DNA from: Chitinivibrionales bacterium
GTDB taxonomy: Bacteria; Fibrobacterota; Chitinivibrionia; Chitinivibrionales; JANQEN01
Direction: 5' to 3'
Length of the DNA stretch: 64,000 bases
Assembly: GCA_028278335.1 (NCBI GenBank)
Contig: JANQEN010000188.1
Coordinates: 124,001-188,000, forward strand
A program made the translations under genes and the position numbers. The notes beneath the pieces are model-generated. The model ran no database searches, had not been told where the DNA came from, and saw only the letters and a list, made by a program, of their open reading frames with translations. The stretch's first letter is position 1. Each line of letters starts with the position of its first letter. Below are positions 33,701 to 41,621 of the stretch, in pieces.

Positions 33701-33815
33701 GTGGGGCGATAGTGTCCCGGAGTCCATTGACCTCCTGCAAAATAGCTTGAAGCTTTTTTACATCTTTGTCCTGTTTTGATCCAAAGAGAAATCCCAATAT
33801 CTTCGTTATATCCAT
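30735..33815 (-). CDS. secA: Preprotein translocase ATPase SecA
   Basis: A 1026-residue motor ATPase that drives proteins through SecYEG. All hallmarks are present: the Walker A MKTGEGKTQVG near residue 100, ITVNDYLARRD, the DEVDNIL Walker B region, GMTGTA, TNMAGRGTDI, HESRRIDNQLRGRAGRQGD, and the C-terminal zinc-binding tail DPCPCGSGKKYKKCC that contacts SecB and lipids. The protein is longer than the usual 830-900 residues, with an extra charged segment around 280-400 between NBD1 and the cross-linking region, as in several Bacteroidota-type SecA proteins. The ATG at 33815 was chosen over a TTG three codons upstream. It is the first gene of the secA-tmk unit. Confidence 0.97.
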   Translation of the reverse strand: MDITKILGFLFGSKQDKDVKKLQAILQEVNGLRDTIAPLSNEELQAKTDEFRKRLEEGQTLEEILAEAFAVVREATHRVLGEGKRVKDPVTGEEIPFMAHFDVQVMAGMVLHEGKIAEMKTGEGKTQVGVMPAYLNALSGKGVHVITVNDYLARRDSEWMGRIFSFLGLSVGCLDDTEPGTDERRDAYNCDITYGTNNEFGFDYLRDNMASSADGCVLRELNYAIIDEVDNILVDEARTPLIISGPVTKSNKEYEELKPRITKLANAQTKLIGKTIGEIESMVEDEERQYELGKKLLMVKHGSPKNKRLLKLLKEPGINKVISTVETEFLRDRKLHELDVDLYYTIDESGHSAEMTEKGRLLISGNDPEFFVVPDLAEEIGKIDKDESLDVEGKSKKKEEAHRAYADRSERIHSVSQLLRAYSLFERDVEYVVQDGQILIVDEFTGRILHGRRYSEGLHQALEAKEGVRVAGENQTLATITFQNFFKMYNKIAGMTGTAATEAGEFHDIYKLDVVQIPTNRPMVRQDHNDEIYKTQREKYNAVVDDIKEHVDRGSPCLVGTTSIEKSELLGKLLVRAGVKHEVLNAKLHEKEAHIVAQAGRAGAVTIATNMAGRGTDIALGGNFEELANNELLKNGEDPDDFSKEELRARFPDLSKEIEEEHKRVVEAGGLHIIGTERHESRRIDNQLRGRAGRQGDPGSSKFFLSLDDDLMRIFGSERIAGIMDRLGAEEGEVISHPLVNRAISNAQKRVEGRNFEIRKHLKEYDDVMNYQRTEIYALRQRFLKENNIKDEILDQMATCIEDTVFKYTADGKFPETWDLEGLYNDLQTICGITYRIAKEELENKTQNALFDDLMTEVKKRYAEKEERFGADAMRQFERGVFLMVVDNLWKDHLYEMDNLKGGVQFRAFGQKNPLYEYQKEGLKAFEELRSMIAKEVTSFLFRLEAVERKDRMGVDHSKTTHSDFDVYSSAGAPQQGEGQKRPLATNRSSSEGGKQQPVRVADKVGRNDPCPCGSGKKYKKCCGAQ

Positions 33816-33920
33816 AGGTACCAATCTGTTGTTTTATTAAGTAAAAAGCATCCTAAAAATTTCAACTGTCAGTGATGAAGAAAAGTGATGGAGAATTTTT
33901 CAATATAGAGGCGTTTAGTT

Positions 33921-34532
33921 TTATTGTGCAACTGGATGAAATTGAGTTACCTCAATCTTGCTGAGTTGTCCCTTGGTTAGTATAGAGTTAATCTCTGACT
34001 GTATCTCTTCTTTAAGGGTTTTTACTACAACCTGCTCATGCTTCTTGGATCGTAGCAATTGCTGTATTCTAATTTTTATATCCTCGCGATTAAAATATAT
34101 CTCCTTACGTAATTCTTCACCTTTGAAATATAATTTTACGGCGAGTACTATATAAAAATTATCTTTGTCAGCAAGCATGCATTTGATATTGGGTAACTCT
34201 ACCCATACCAATGGAGTATCCTGATGAATAGACTTTTTTGGCACACTCTTTTTAGTAGGAGTTGCGCTTTTTTTTGGCTCGCTTTGGTTTGAAGATGTCG
34301 GTTTACTTTGCTTTTTTAGACTCTTTTCAGCTGCCGAGGATTGCTCCACGTTAACAGGTTGCTTCTCTTCTGGTTCGGGCTCTGCTACTTCTTTTGACTC
34401 TGCACTTGTCTTTGAAAAAAAGATATCAACATTATTATATATGAGAAGTCCCACTATGAAAAGTAAGCAAACAGCAATGATAATCGGTGCTGTTTTCTTT
34501 TTTGCACTACTTTCTTCCCAGGAACCACTCAT
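33921..34532 (-). CDS. FliL-like stator-associated membrane protein
   Basis: A 203-residue protein. A membrane helix at about 16-36 (PIIIAVCLLFIVGLLIYNN) is followed by a Lys/Pro/Ser-rich linker and, from about residue 108, a domain that matches FliL: WVELPNIKCMLADKD, NFYIVLAVKLYF, then VVKTLKEEIQSEIN and the ending LSKIEVTQFHPVAQ. FliL surrounds and activates MotA/MotB stators. No flagellar gene is visible in the window; the gene instead sits 14 bp from a PilZ gene and close to ExbB/ExbD stator genes, all on one strand. I infer that it works with that stator. The assignment rests on the C-terminal pattern, not on a catalytic motif. Confidence 0.75.
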   Translation of the reverse strand: MSGSWEESSAKKKTAPIIIAVCLLFIVGLLIYNNVDIFFSKTSAESKEVAEPEPEEKQPVNVEQSSAAEKSLKKQSKPTSSNQSEPKKSATPTKKSVPKKSIHQDTPLVWVELPNIKCMLADKDNFYIVLAVKLYFKGEELRKEIYFNREDIKIRIQQLLRSKKHEQVVVKTLKEEIQSEINSILTKGQLSKIEVTQFHPVAQ

Positions 34533-34546
34533 TGCTTATGCATTGG

Positions 34547-34924
34547 CTACTTTTTCTTTTTAGCCGGTTCTTTTTTCTTTGGGGGCGTTTTTTTTGCTGG
34601 CTCTGCCTTTTTCTCTTCTTCTACAATAGAGAAGGTAATTGGTACCCCCCGAGAGTAACTCTCAACTACTTTATTTAATTTTTCCTGCAATTCTGGCAGA
34701 ACATTCCAAAACTGAAGCCCAAGCCGATAGTCTTCGGTTCGTTTTTGACAATAGATCACTTTAGCTTTAATTGAAAGCGTATTGATCTGTACCATAATAA
34801 AGTTATTCTTTACTTTTGGCTTAGGATAGTAGCAGCTAACACCGGTTTTGCTCAAGTCATAGAGTGGTGTTTCTGAACCTGTAGGAGTTATCATTTCTAC
34901 ACGTTCACTCTTTCGCTCCTGCAT
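34547..34924 (-). CDS. PilZ-domain c-di-GMP receptor
   Basis: A 125-residue cytoplasmic protein consisting of one PilZ domain and a basic tail. Both c-di-GMP contacts are present: RxxxR at residues 4-8 (RKSER) and DxSxxG (DLSKTG, around 23-28). YRLGLQFWN around 67-75 is the usual last strand. It should therefore bind c-di-GMP. The last 25 residues form a Lys/Pro/Ala/Glu tail (AEPAKKTPPKKKEPAKKKK) not part of the fold, which could contact membranes or acidic partners. It lies 14 bp before the FliL-like gene and 58 bp after the AgmX-like gene, so c-di-GMP control of the neighbouring stator is the natural inference. Confidence 0.88.
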   Translation of the reverse strand: MQERKSERVEMITPTGSETPLYDLSKTGVSCYYPKPKVKNNFIMVQINTLSIKAKVIYCQKRTEDYRLGLQFWNVLPELQEKLNKVVESYSRGVPITFSIVEEEKKAEPAKKTPPKKKEPAKKKK

Positions 34925-34982
34925 ACACTCCTCCTTTCACATGTGATGACGAGTGGTTTACCCTAAGCAGTCACCCCAACTC

Positions 34983-36041
34983 TTAGGAAGAGCCGGAGAA
35001 TACAAAGGGATATACAACTTCAATGGGACTGCCACCGGAAATAGGTGGAAATTTAATCCTCTTGATATAGCTGACGATCCGTTTGTCAAAGGTCGGGTTA
35101 TTGGTGGTAGATTTAATCACTGACACACCAGTTACTGAACCATCGGGTTGTATAGTAAATTGGATCTGAAGCTTGCCCTTTAAATTTGGATCCCGCTTAA
35201 GCATGGTTTCATACACTTTTTTAAAACGGGGAATGTATCGGTTTATCACTCGGTTAATGGCATCCATAGTACGAGAACCTTTACCAACAGATTCACCGCT
35301 TAGCTTGGGTGGGGCCGATGAAATGTTTACTTTACCCACAGAGGCAAACTCGGTTCCCGATGCTGTGCCTACATCTTGCTTAGCAATGCCCACCCCTGAA
35401 GTCTTTTGACCACGACGTTTTTGGAGCATCTGGGGGGTAACGTTTTTCGTTGCAAATGATCCCTGGGATATATCCATCCCCTCTAAGCCTCCCACGCCAT
35501 CGGAGGTGCTTAAGAGATCACTTATGGCAGACTGAGGGCCCGTGCCCCCACCACCGGAGGCTGTAATGGCTGCAAAAATACCAGAGGACTGTAACTGTTT
35601 TTGAATTGCCTCTCGTTTTTGCTTTCGTGCTACTCGACTGGCTGCCTTTCGCTGTTTCTTTTCTTTAACAGATTCATTTTTCCGGTCAACTTTCTTCTTT
35701 TCAACCTCTTTGCTCTCGTCACTCTCCTTTTGTGTTGTCTTTTGGACCGGAGTCTCCACCTCTTTAATGGCCTCTTGTACCTGTTTTTTAGGTTGATTTA
35801 AGACCAGTTGTGCATAGCGTTCCTGAATTTTTTGAATCTCCTCTTCACTTATCTCGGGTAATGGGCGAAGGCTAAGAATGAGGATGGTGCTTCCCAACAC
35901 CAAGGCACAGGCACAAAAGATGATCAGAAAGGTTACATCAATCTGTTTAACAAAGTTTTTATTATATTCTACGGGAAAAGTCCCAGACACAGCCTGGGGA
36001 GTGGCTCCCATAAAAAATAGTCCTGTTTGCTTCTGCGCCAC
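34983..36041 (-). CDS. AgmX/TonB-like energy transducer linked to an ExbB/ExbD cluster
   Basis: A 352-residue protein with one membrane helix at about 37-58 (TFLIIFCACALVLGSTILIL), a Lys/Glu-rich coiled region at about 65-150, a glycine/serine-rich linker, and a TonB-like C-terminal domain of the AgmX/PglI type at about 260-352. The latter is shown by LKGKLQIQFTIQPDGSVTG, YIKRIKFPP and VVYPFVF. It resembles the 6499-7773 protein in this last domain. Such transducers carry the force generated by ExbB/ExbD to envelope partners, as in TonB transport or gliding motility. The gene starts 2 bp after the exbD stop. It lacks a CPXCG zinc motif seen in some AgmX homologues. Confidence 0.88.
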   Translation of the reverse strand: MAQKQTGLFFMGATPQAVSGTFPVEYNKNFVKQIDVTFLIIFCACALVLGSTILILSLRPLPEISEEEIQKIQERYAQLVLNQPKKQVQEAIKEVETPVQKTTQKESDESKEVEKKKVDRKNESVKEKKQRKAASRVARKQKREAIQKQLQSSGIFAAITASGGGGTGPQSAISDLLSTSDGVGGLEGMDISQGSFATKNVTPQMLQKRRGQKTSGVGIAKQDVGTASGTEFASVGKVNISSAPPKLSGESVGKGSRTMDAINRVINRYIPRFKKVYETMLKRDPNLKGKLQIQFTIQPDGSVTGVSVIKSTTNNPTFDKRIVSYIKRIKFPPISGGSPIEVVYPFVFSGSS

Positions 36042-36043
36042 GA

Positions 36044-36547
36044 TTACTCTTTCCTGTAAACAATAAGATTCATATTAGGATACCCCGATTGACCACAGGT
36101 ATACATGATCCGGGTGAGTAATTTATAGGGAATATTAACGTCTCCCTGAATGGTAATCTCCCCGGAGAATTCCTTACCAAATATCTCTGCTGACTTTTTT
36201 CCCTCTTCGGTGTACTTGGTTAACACATTATGAAGTGGGGTGATCATAAAATCCTTCTGCTTCATGACAGCTTCAAACTCGTTGCCATTGAGCACTACCA
36301 CATCCTCTACAACGACCTTATCTTTGGCGACCTGAATGCTCAGGGCATTTTTTGCGGTGCGTTCAATTGACGATGTGGGAAGCAAGAGTCCAGTCGCGGG
36401 TGTGACCAGTTGTCCTTCAGTAGAGAAACTTTTAAGCAGAAACACTAAGATGATAGTAAACATGTCCATCATCGAGGTGATATTGAGCTTTGCTTCACCA
36501 GTGCCGCGAGCTTTTCGAGCCTGTCGTGCCAATCGTGGGTTAGCCAT
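36044..36547 (-). CDS. ExbD/TolR-family stator protein
   Basis: A 167-residue protein with a basic N-terminus, one membrane helix at about 23-42 (TSMMDMFTIILVFLLKSFS) and a periplasmic domain. The helix contains the essential Asp (D28), which carries the proton in ExbD and TolR. It overlaps the stop of the upstream ExbB-ExbD fusion gene as TAATG, so translation is coupled. With ExbB it would form the proton-driven channel that energises the AgmX-like protein. The periplasmic part (about residues 45-167) is longer than in minimal ExbD (about 100 residues beyond the helix is normal), and ends YPNMNLIVYRKE. Confidence 0.9.
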   Translation of the reverse strand: MANPRLARQARKARGTGEAKLNITSMMDMFTIILVFLLKSFSTEGQLVTPATGLLLPTSSIERTAKNALSIQVAKDKVVVEDVVVLNGNEFEAVMKQKDFMITPLHNVLTKYTEEGKKSAEIFGKEFSGEITIQGDVNIPYKLLTRIMYTCGQSGYPNMNLIVYRKE

Positions 36548-37863
36548 TAGAACGCAATGCCTCCTGCCAAAGATACATTGGGAAACATGGTCACGTTACC
36601 ATGTGGGGTCTGGGTCCCGCGTGCAGCATCCATGACTGCAATGACGGTTTCATAACGTATCTCTTCCTCGGCAACAATCTTTACATCCTCATGGTCGATA
36701 AACGCTTCAATAGAGCTAAAATCACCCTTTGTATAGTAGTTAAAGAGTTGCAACAAAGTCGCATCCTCCGGCACTTGACTATTAGTTATACGAACAACCT
36801 CAAAGAGTGTCTTCTTCTTCACCTTTGCTAGGGCCGCATTCAACCCTACATAATCGAACTTACCATCCTTTTTGGGAATTTCAGCTTTTTTGTCCTTTGA
36901 ATCGGTCGGCTCTGGGGTCTCTCCTTGTTCCTGTTCTGCTGCTTTAAAATAGTGGAAGAGATTAAAACCCTTTTTAGAAATCACTATACCTAAATTGAGT
37001 TTAGCATCCTTTTTCTCCTCAGCAGCTTCACCACCGCCACCAGCACCGGATGCCTCGGGCAACTTCAGCTCAATGGCCCCGATCTTGACAAATTCTGCAG
37101 AGCTTAACAAGAGAGGAATCAGTATGACCATCAAGTTCATCATTGGTGCGATATTGGGTTCGGTGTCGATCTCCTCTTTTAATCGTCTACCAGAAACGCG
37201 GTACTCTTTTCGTACACTCTGGGTTGGCAAGAGCACCTTCAAAATAGACGCGGCATAGCGGTCAATTTCCTGGACAGCGCGGTCAATTTTTGATCGAAAA
37301 ATTGAAAAGACCATCACACAGGGCACACTAATGATAAGTCCCAAGAGGGTCGTGTTCATGGCTGTTGAGATTCCCGATGCCAGCATGGATGATTTCTCTA
37401 CCGGATCGATTTCTGGCCTTGCTACTGCAGCAAAGGAGAGAATGAGACCAAAGATGGTGCCCATCAATCCCAAAAGTGTTGAAATATTACCAAAGACCAA
37501 AATGAAATTGACACGCTTCTCCAGTATGGGAATCATATGAAGTGATTCCTCTTCCATAGCATTGAGGATCACGTCGGTGGGCTCCTTTGCCTTTCTTAGG
37601 CCGGCACCAATGATTCTGGGAAGTGCTCGTTTGCCGGAGCTTGCACATATGCGATAGGCCTCATCCACCCGTTTTTCTCGAATCAGGGTACTTATATGAT
37701 CGATCAATCGTGCAGCATTGACATTGGTGCGTTTCCCTATGTCAATCCATCGTTCAACAATCAGCACCAGTGCGGCAAGAGCAAGAAGCACCAAAATCCA
37801 CATAAAGACGAACCCGTCTTGACTGGGAGAAAATGCCTTGATTAGTTCAACAAATATATTCAT
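36547..37863 (-). CDS. ExbB-ExbD fusion protein
   Basis: A 438-residue protein. Residues 1-215 are a MotA/TolQ/ExbB proton channel: a first helix at 18-36, then the paired helices at about 120-145 and 160-190 (GNISTLLGLMGTIFGLILS, ASGISTAMNTTLLGLIIS). Residues 228-438 are an ExbD/TolR-like unit: EPNIAPMMNLMVILIPLLL is its membrane helix, followed by a periplasmic domain with an acidic, low-complexity insert. In this helix the proton-carrying Asp of ExbD is Asn (N243, codon AAC). The frame is continuous with no sign of a sequencing error. The fusion lies between a separate ExbB gene (18 bp upstream) and a separate ExbD gene. Confidence 0.9.
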   Translation of the reverse strand: MNIFVELIKAFSPSQDGFVFMWILVLLALAALVLIVERWIDIGKRTNVNAARLIDHISTLIREKRVDEAYRICASSGKRALPRIIGAGLRKAKEPTDVILNAMEEESLHMIPILEKRVNFILVFGNISTLLGLMGTIFGLILSFAAVARPEIDPVEKSSMLASGISTAMNTTLLGLIISVPCVMVFSIFRSKIDRAVQEIDRYAASILKVLLPTQSVRKEYRVSGRRLKEEIDTEPNIAPMMNLMVILIPLLLSSAEFVKIGAIELKLPEASGAGGGGEAAEEKKDAKLNLGIVISKKGFNLFHYFKAAEQEQGETPEPTDSKDKKAEIPKKDGKFDYVGLNAALAKVKKKTLFEVVRITNSQVPEDATLLQLFNYYTKGDFSSIEAFIDHEDVKIVAEEEIRYETVIAVMDAARGTQTPHGNVTMFPNVSLAGGIAF

Positions 37864-37881
37864 AAATACTATTAGCCGATG

Positions 37882-38649
37882 CTAAATGTTAATCTCTTTA
37901 ACCAATTTATTATCCGTAAATATCTTAATGTTGCTTTTGGTAACATGAAGCCCAACACCCTCATTCAATTGTGCTGCGCTTATATGAAATTTTTGAACCT
38001 TGTATGATTTTTCTACCAATGTATTTACTAGTCTCAGCGAGTATTCGTCAATTTCATCAATGATTTTTTGTGTTTTTGCCTTAAAGAGAGAGAAGATGAC
38101 AATCGAGGGAATTGCAACCATCAATCCTGAAAGCGTTGTAAACATGGCAGCAGAGATACCACTGGCAAGAAGAGTCGACTTTTCTGCAGCGTCAATACCG
38201 GGTTTACCCACCGCAGCAAAGGAGAGAATAAGACCATAAATGGTTCCCATGAGGCCGATTAGGGTTGCCACATTTCCAATGGTAGCCAGATAATTTGTTC
38301 GCTTTTCCAACTTGGGAATAACCTTAAGGGTAGCCTCATCTATGGCATTTCGAATCTGATCAGCGCCAAGCTTGGCACTATCCAATCCACATTTAACAAC
38401 CTCAGCAAGTGCCATTCGACCAGCCTTGGCACACATTTTCTGGGCTTCAGCAAGCCCATCCTTCTTTATGTGTTTCAGAATGTCCTTTATAAAAAGTTCA
38501 GTTTTAAATCCTGATTTAAGGAACAGATAGATCATTCGTTCTATCGATATGGCAATGCAGAAGACCCCAGTTAATAGGAGAATCCACATAAAAACAAAAC
38601 CCGGTTCAGAGGGATTAAAGGAGTGTAAAAATTTTGCTACAAAACCCAT
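37882..38649 (-). CDS. ExbB/TolQ/MotA-family proton channel protein
   Basis: A 255-residue protein with three membrane helices. The conserved pair is GNVATLIGLMGTIYGLILS at about 126-144 and ASGISAAMFTTLSGLMVAIP at about 163-182. It is the first gene of the stator cluster and is preceded by GGGAGG, 6 bases before the ATG. The N-terminus GFVAKFLHSFNPSEPGFVFMWIL is very like that of the fusion protein next to it, so the two arose by duplication. The last 45 residues extend past the fold, where the fusion continues into ExbD. Two different ExbB-type subunits in one operon raise the possibility of mixed or alternative pentamers. Confidence 0.92.
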   Translation of the reverse strand: MGFVAKFLHSFNPSEPGFVFMWILLLTGVFCIAISIERMIYLFLKSGFKTELFIKDILKHIKKDGLAEAQKMCAKAGRMALAEVVKCGLDSAKLGADQIRNAIDEATLKVIPKLEKRTNYLATIGNVATLIGLMGTIYGLILSFAAVGKPGIDAAEKSTLLASGISAAMFTTLSGLMVAIPSIVIFSLFKAKTQKIIDEIDEYSLRLVNTLVEKSYKVQKFHISAAQLNEGVGLHVTKSNIKIFTDNKLVKEINI

Positions 38650-38896
38650 GAGTAGCCTCCCAATGGAATAAAATTCTTAAATCATGCTTATCAAAATTTT
38701 GTATTTGGAAAAATTATATATCTATTCATATACTATTAAAAATACTCGTTATAATGGTATCATTGCGAAAGGAAAATGTACATAACTATTTGATGAAAAA
38801 TACGATAAGTCGTTAATGAGTCCCTCTCAGTGCTGTATGCTAATCTGTAAATCGTGCCTTTTACCATAGGATTTTTTACGAAGTTTTTCTCTGTTT

Positions 38897-39199
38897 CTAA
38901 TGCTTATAGTTGCTAATCTTCTGCCCATTAAATTGAAACACGCCGCTGTAGGGAGATTTTTCAACAACGTCACCTTTGCTAAATTCAAATACATTTAAAT
39001 TGCTTAAACTTTGCATCACCATGGGTTGAAAATCTGGCCGTTGATCTGCTTTTACTAAAACAAGTTGAGGACGCCTAAGTTTTCCCTCGATTTGTCGCTC
39101 TTCAAAGACAATTCTCTCCTTATTTCCCTGCGCTAACAATAACTGGGGGATGATAAGGAGTACGATAATTAAAAATGGTAACGGAGAGATACGTTTCAT
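38897..39199 (-). CDS. Small exported protein upstream of the stator cluster
   Basis: A 100-residue protein starting at ATG 39199; the frame opens two codons earlier with TTG. It has a signal peptide of about 24 residues (PLPFLIIVLLIIPQLLLAQG). The mature 75 residues begin with charged residues (NKERIVFEERQIEGKLRRP), contain a QLVLVKADQRPDFQPM stretch and end YSGVFQFNGQKISNYKH. I recognise no family. It lies 247 bp upstream of the ExbB gene on the same strand, and may belong to the same envelope system, but the gap is long enough for a separate promoter. Confidence 0.65.
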   Translation of the reverse strand: MKRISPLPFLIIVLLIIPQLLLAQGNKERIVFEERQIEGKLRRPQLVLVKADQRPDFQPMVMQSLSNLNVFEFSKGDVVEKSPYSGVFQFNGQKISNYKH

Positions 39200-39362
39200 A
39201 TTCAAATAACCTTAAACTGGGTTCAATAATAGTATACCGCTTGGTTTGAATACGTTCTTATTTATATATATTTTTAGCCAGGAGTGATTCAACACCCAAC
39301 TCCTATTATAGTATACAATATTTTATTCGTACATTCAAAACAAAGGCAATTGAATAAGGATT

Positions 39363-39959
39363 ATGGAGAATTCCCTACGTCGAGCCCAAGAGGTAATCAA
39401 CGCTGAAGCTAAGGCACTTAAAAGCATTCCCTTGGACGATAATTTTGGTCACGCTGTGAACACACTTTACAATTGCAAAGGTCGCGTTATAACTACCGGA
39501 ATGGGCAAAGCTGGCACCATTGCAAAAAAAATGGCCGGCACTCTCTGTTCAACAGGAACACCGTCGGTTTATCTCCACCCGGGAGAAGCCGAACATGGTG
39601 ATCTTGGCCTGCTGCATAAAGGTGATGTCATTATCGCCTACTCTACCAGCGGAAAAACCCGTGAAGTGATAGAGATGCTAAAGTTGGCACACCATTTTTG
39701 TGTAGACACCATTATTGGTATCACCTCCCACCCTGATTCTCTCATTCGAGAACAGTGTTCCATAGTCATTGATATGGGATTGATAAAAGAGCCCTGTGGA
39801 TTGGGTCTTACACCAACCGCAAGCACCACGGTGATGCTTGCTATTAGCGATGCCTTGGCAGTAGTCCTAATGGAAAAGAGAGCATTTTCACGAGAACAGT
39901 TTGGACTGCGACATCACGGTGGCTATCTGGGAAATGTGGCAAACAATAATGGAAAGTAA
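39363..39959 (+). CDS. kdsD: Arabinose-5-phosphate isomerase-like SIS-domain protein (no CBS domains)
   Basis: A 198-residue single SIS domain matching the isomerase part of KdsD/KpsF/GutQ. RVITTGMGKAGTIAKKMAGTL at about 41-61, HPGEAEHGDLG at about 77-87, and YSTSGKTREV near 97-106 are all characteristic, with conserved His/Glu residues in the HGD loop. These enzymes make D-arabinose 5-phosphate from ribulose 5-phosphate for Kdo in LPS. The two CBS domains of E. coli KdsD are absent; short CBS-free forms are known in Bacteroidota. AAGGA precedes the ATG. It is followed 39 bp later by nadB on the same strand. Confidence 0.9.
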   Translation: MENSLRRAQEVINAEAKALKSIPLDDNFGHAVNTLYNCKGRVITTGMGKAGTIAKKMAGTLCSTGTPSVYLHPGEAEHGDLGLLHKGDVIIAYSTSGKTREVIEMLKLAHHFCVDTIIGITSHPDSLIREQCSIVIDMGLIKEPCGLGLTPTASTTVMLAISDALAVVLMEKRAFSREQFGLRHHGGYLGNVANNNGK

Positions 39960-39998
39960 TTGACTATTGACAAAGGTTTATAGCAGGACAGCATAGCA

Positions 39999-41621
39999 AT
40001 GGATAAAAGAGCGGACTTTTTAGTTATTGGTAGCGGGATCGCAGGGCTTTACTTCGCAATCCATGCAGCAAAAAAGGGTAGTGTTATCGTCGTTACTAAA
40101 AAAAAGGACATCGAATCTAATACAAATCACGCTCAGGGCGGTATTGCCTGCGTATTAGACCCAGAGGACTCCTTTTCAGCACATATCGAGGATACACTCT
40201 CCACAGGAAAGGACTTATCCGATAAAAATGTGGTCACCATGCTTGTTGAAGAGGGACCTAATCGTATTAAAGAACTCCTCTCTATGGGTACTGATTTTAC
40301 CAAGTCAAAGTCATCCATGGCTTTTAACCAGCTCGACCTTGGTCGTGAAGGTGGACACACTCAAAACAGAATTGTCCATGCCCATGACTATACCGGCAAA
40401 GAGCTTGAACAGACACTTTTGCAGAAAATCCGCGGTCTTAAAAATATCACTCTCTATGAGAACCACTGTTTAGTGGAACTTATTACTAATCACCATGTGC
40501 AGCATACTCAGAAGAAAAACACCTGTTATGGTGCCTATGTTTTTGATACCATAAACAAGCGGGTCTCGCCGATCCGTGCTAAGATCACCTTTTTAGCAAC
40601 AGGGGGTGTTGGGCAGGTCTATTTACATACGACAAACCCTGACATTGCCACCGGTGATGGTTTGGCCTGTGCCTATCGTGCTGGGGCACCAGTTAAAAAC
40701 ATGGAATTTATTCAGTTCCATCCAACGACCCTTTTTTGCGCAGGTGCTGATTCCTTTTTAATATCTGAGGCACTGCGCGGTTATGGAGCGATTCTTAAAG
40801 ACAAACGACAACTTGAATTTATGAAAAAGTATCATCCCATGGAATCACTTGCACCACGGGATGTTGTGGCCCGCGCTATTGATAATGAAATGAAGATTTC
40901 CGGTGAACCCTGTGTTTACCTCGATATACGTCATGCATCACCGTCACGGACAAAACGTAAATTTCCTACAATCTATTCACGATGTAAAGAGTTGGGAATT
41001 GATATTACCAAGGAGCTGATTCCTGTTGTGCCAGCTTCGCACTATGTGTGTGGAGGCTTATCTGTTGATTTACAGGGCCGTACTTCAATCACCAACCTTT
41101 ATGCCGGTGGCGAAGTTTCCTGCACGGGAGTCCATGGTGCCAATCGTTTAGCCTCAAACTCACTGTTGGAGGCCTTGGTATTTTCCAAACGATCTGCGCA
41201 ATTCACCTCAGATAAAATTGACGTAATTACCCATTTACCTCTCAAAGACATTCCATCCTGGGACGATAGTGGCACCATTGACAATGAAGAGTGGATCCTA
41301 ATTTCCCATAACCTTACCGAGCTAAAGCAAATCATGTGGAACTATGTTGGTATTGTCCGATCAAATCTACGTCTTAATCGCGCTATTCGTCGCATAAAAT
41401 TATTAGAAAAGGAAACTGAAAATTTTTATCGTCGTACCAAAATATCATTGGAACTTTTAGAGTTGCGAAATCTCATTACCGTGTCAAAGCTTATTGTTTT
41501 ATCAGCATTAAAGCGCCATGAGAGCCGAGGTCTTCATTACACTACTGATTACCCTCAGACAAACGATCTCCATTGGAAACGGGATACTATTCTTTCTAAC
41601 CCATCACTATCTAAAGAATGA
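39999..41621 (+). CDS. nadB: L-aspartate oxidase
   Basis: A 540-residue flavoenzyme that oxidises L-aspartate to iminoaspartate, the first step of de novo NAD synthesis. The FAD-binding motif VIGSGIAGLYFAIHAAKKG is at about 8-26, followed by NHAQGGIACV, and the active-site/FAD region HPTTL and EALRGYGAIL. The GGLSVDLQGRTS and LYAGGEVSCTGVHGANRLA motifs with LASNSLLEALVF separate it from fumarate reductase and succinate dehydrogenase. Neither nadA nor nadC is adjacent. Its stop overlaps the next gene start (ATGA at 41618-41621), so translation is coupled. AGGA lies before the ATG. Confidence 0.96.
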   Translation: MDKRADFLVIGSGIAGLYFAIHAAKKGSVIVVTKKKDIESNTNHAQGGIACVLDPEDSFSAHIEDTLSTGKDLSDKNVVTMLVEEGPNRIKELLSMGTDFTKSKSSMAFNQLDLGREGGHTQNRIVHAHDYTGKELEQTLLQKIRGLKNITLYENHCLVELITNHHVQHTQKKNTCYGAYVFDTINKRVSPIRAKITFLATGGVGQVYLHTTNPDIATGDGLACAYRAGAPVKNMEFIQFHPTTLFCAGADSFLISEALRGYGAILKDKRQLEFMKKYHPMESLAPRDVVARAIDNEMKISGEPCVYLDIRHASPSRTKRKFPTIYSRCKELGIDITKELIPVVPASHYVCGGLSVDLQGRTSITNLYAGGEVSCTGVHGANRLASNSLLEALVFSKRSAQFTSDKIDVITHLPLKDIPSWDDSGTIDNEEWILISHNLTELKQIMWNYVGIVRSNLRLNRAIRRIKLLEKETENFYRRTKISLELLELRNLITVSKLIVLSALKRHESRGLHYTTDYPQTNDLHWKRDTILSNPSLSKE

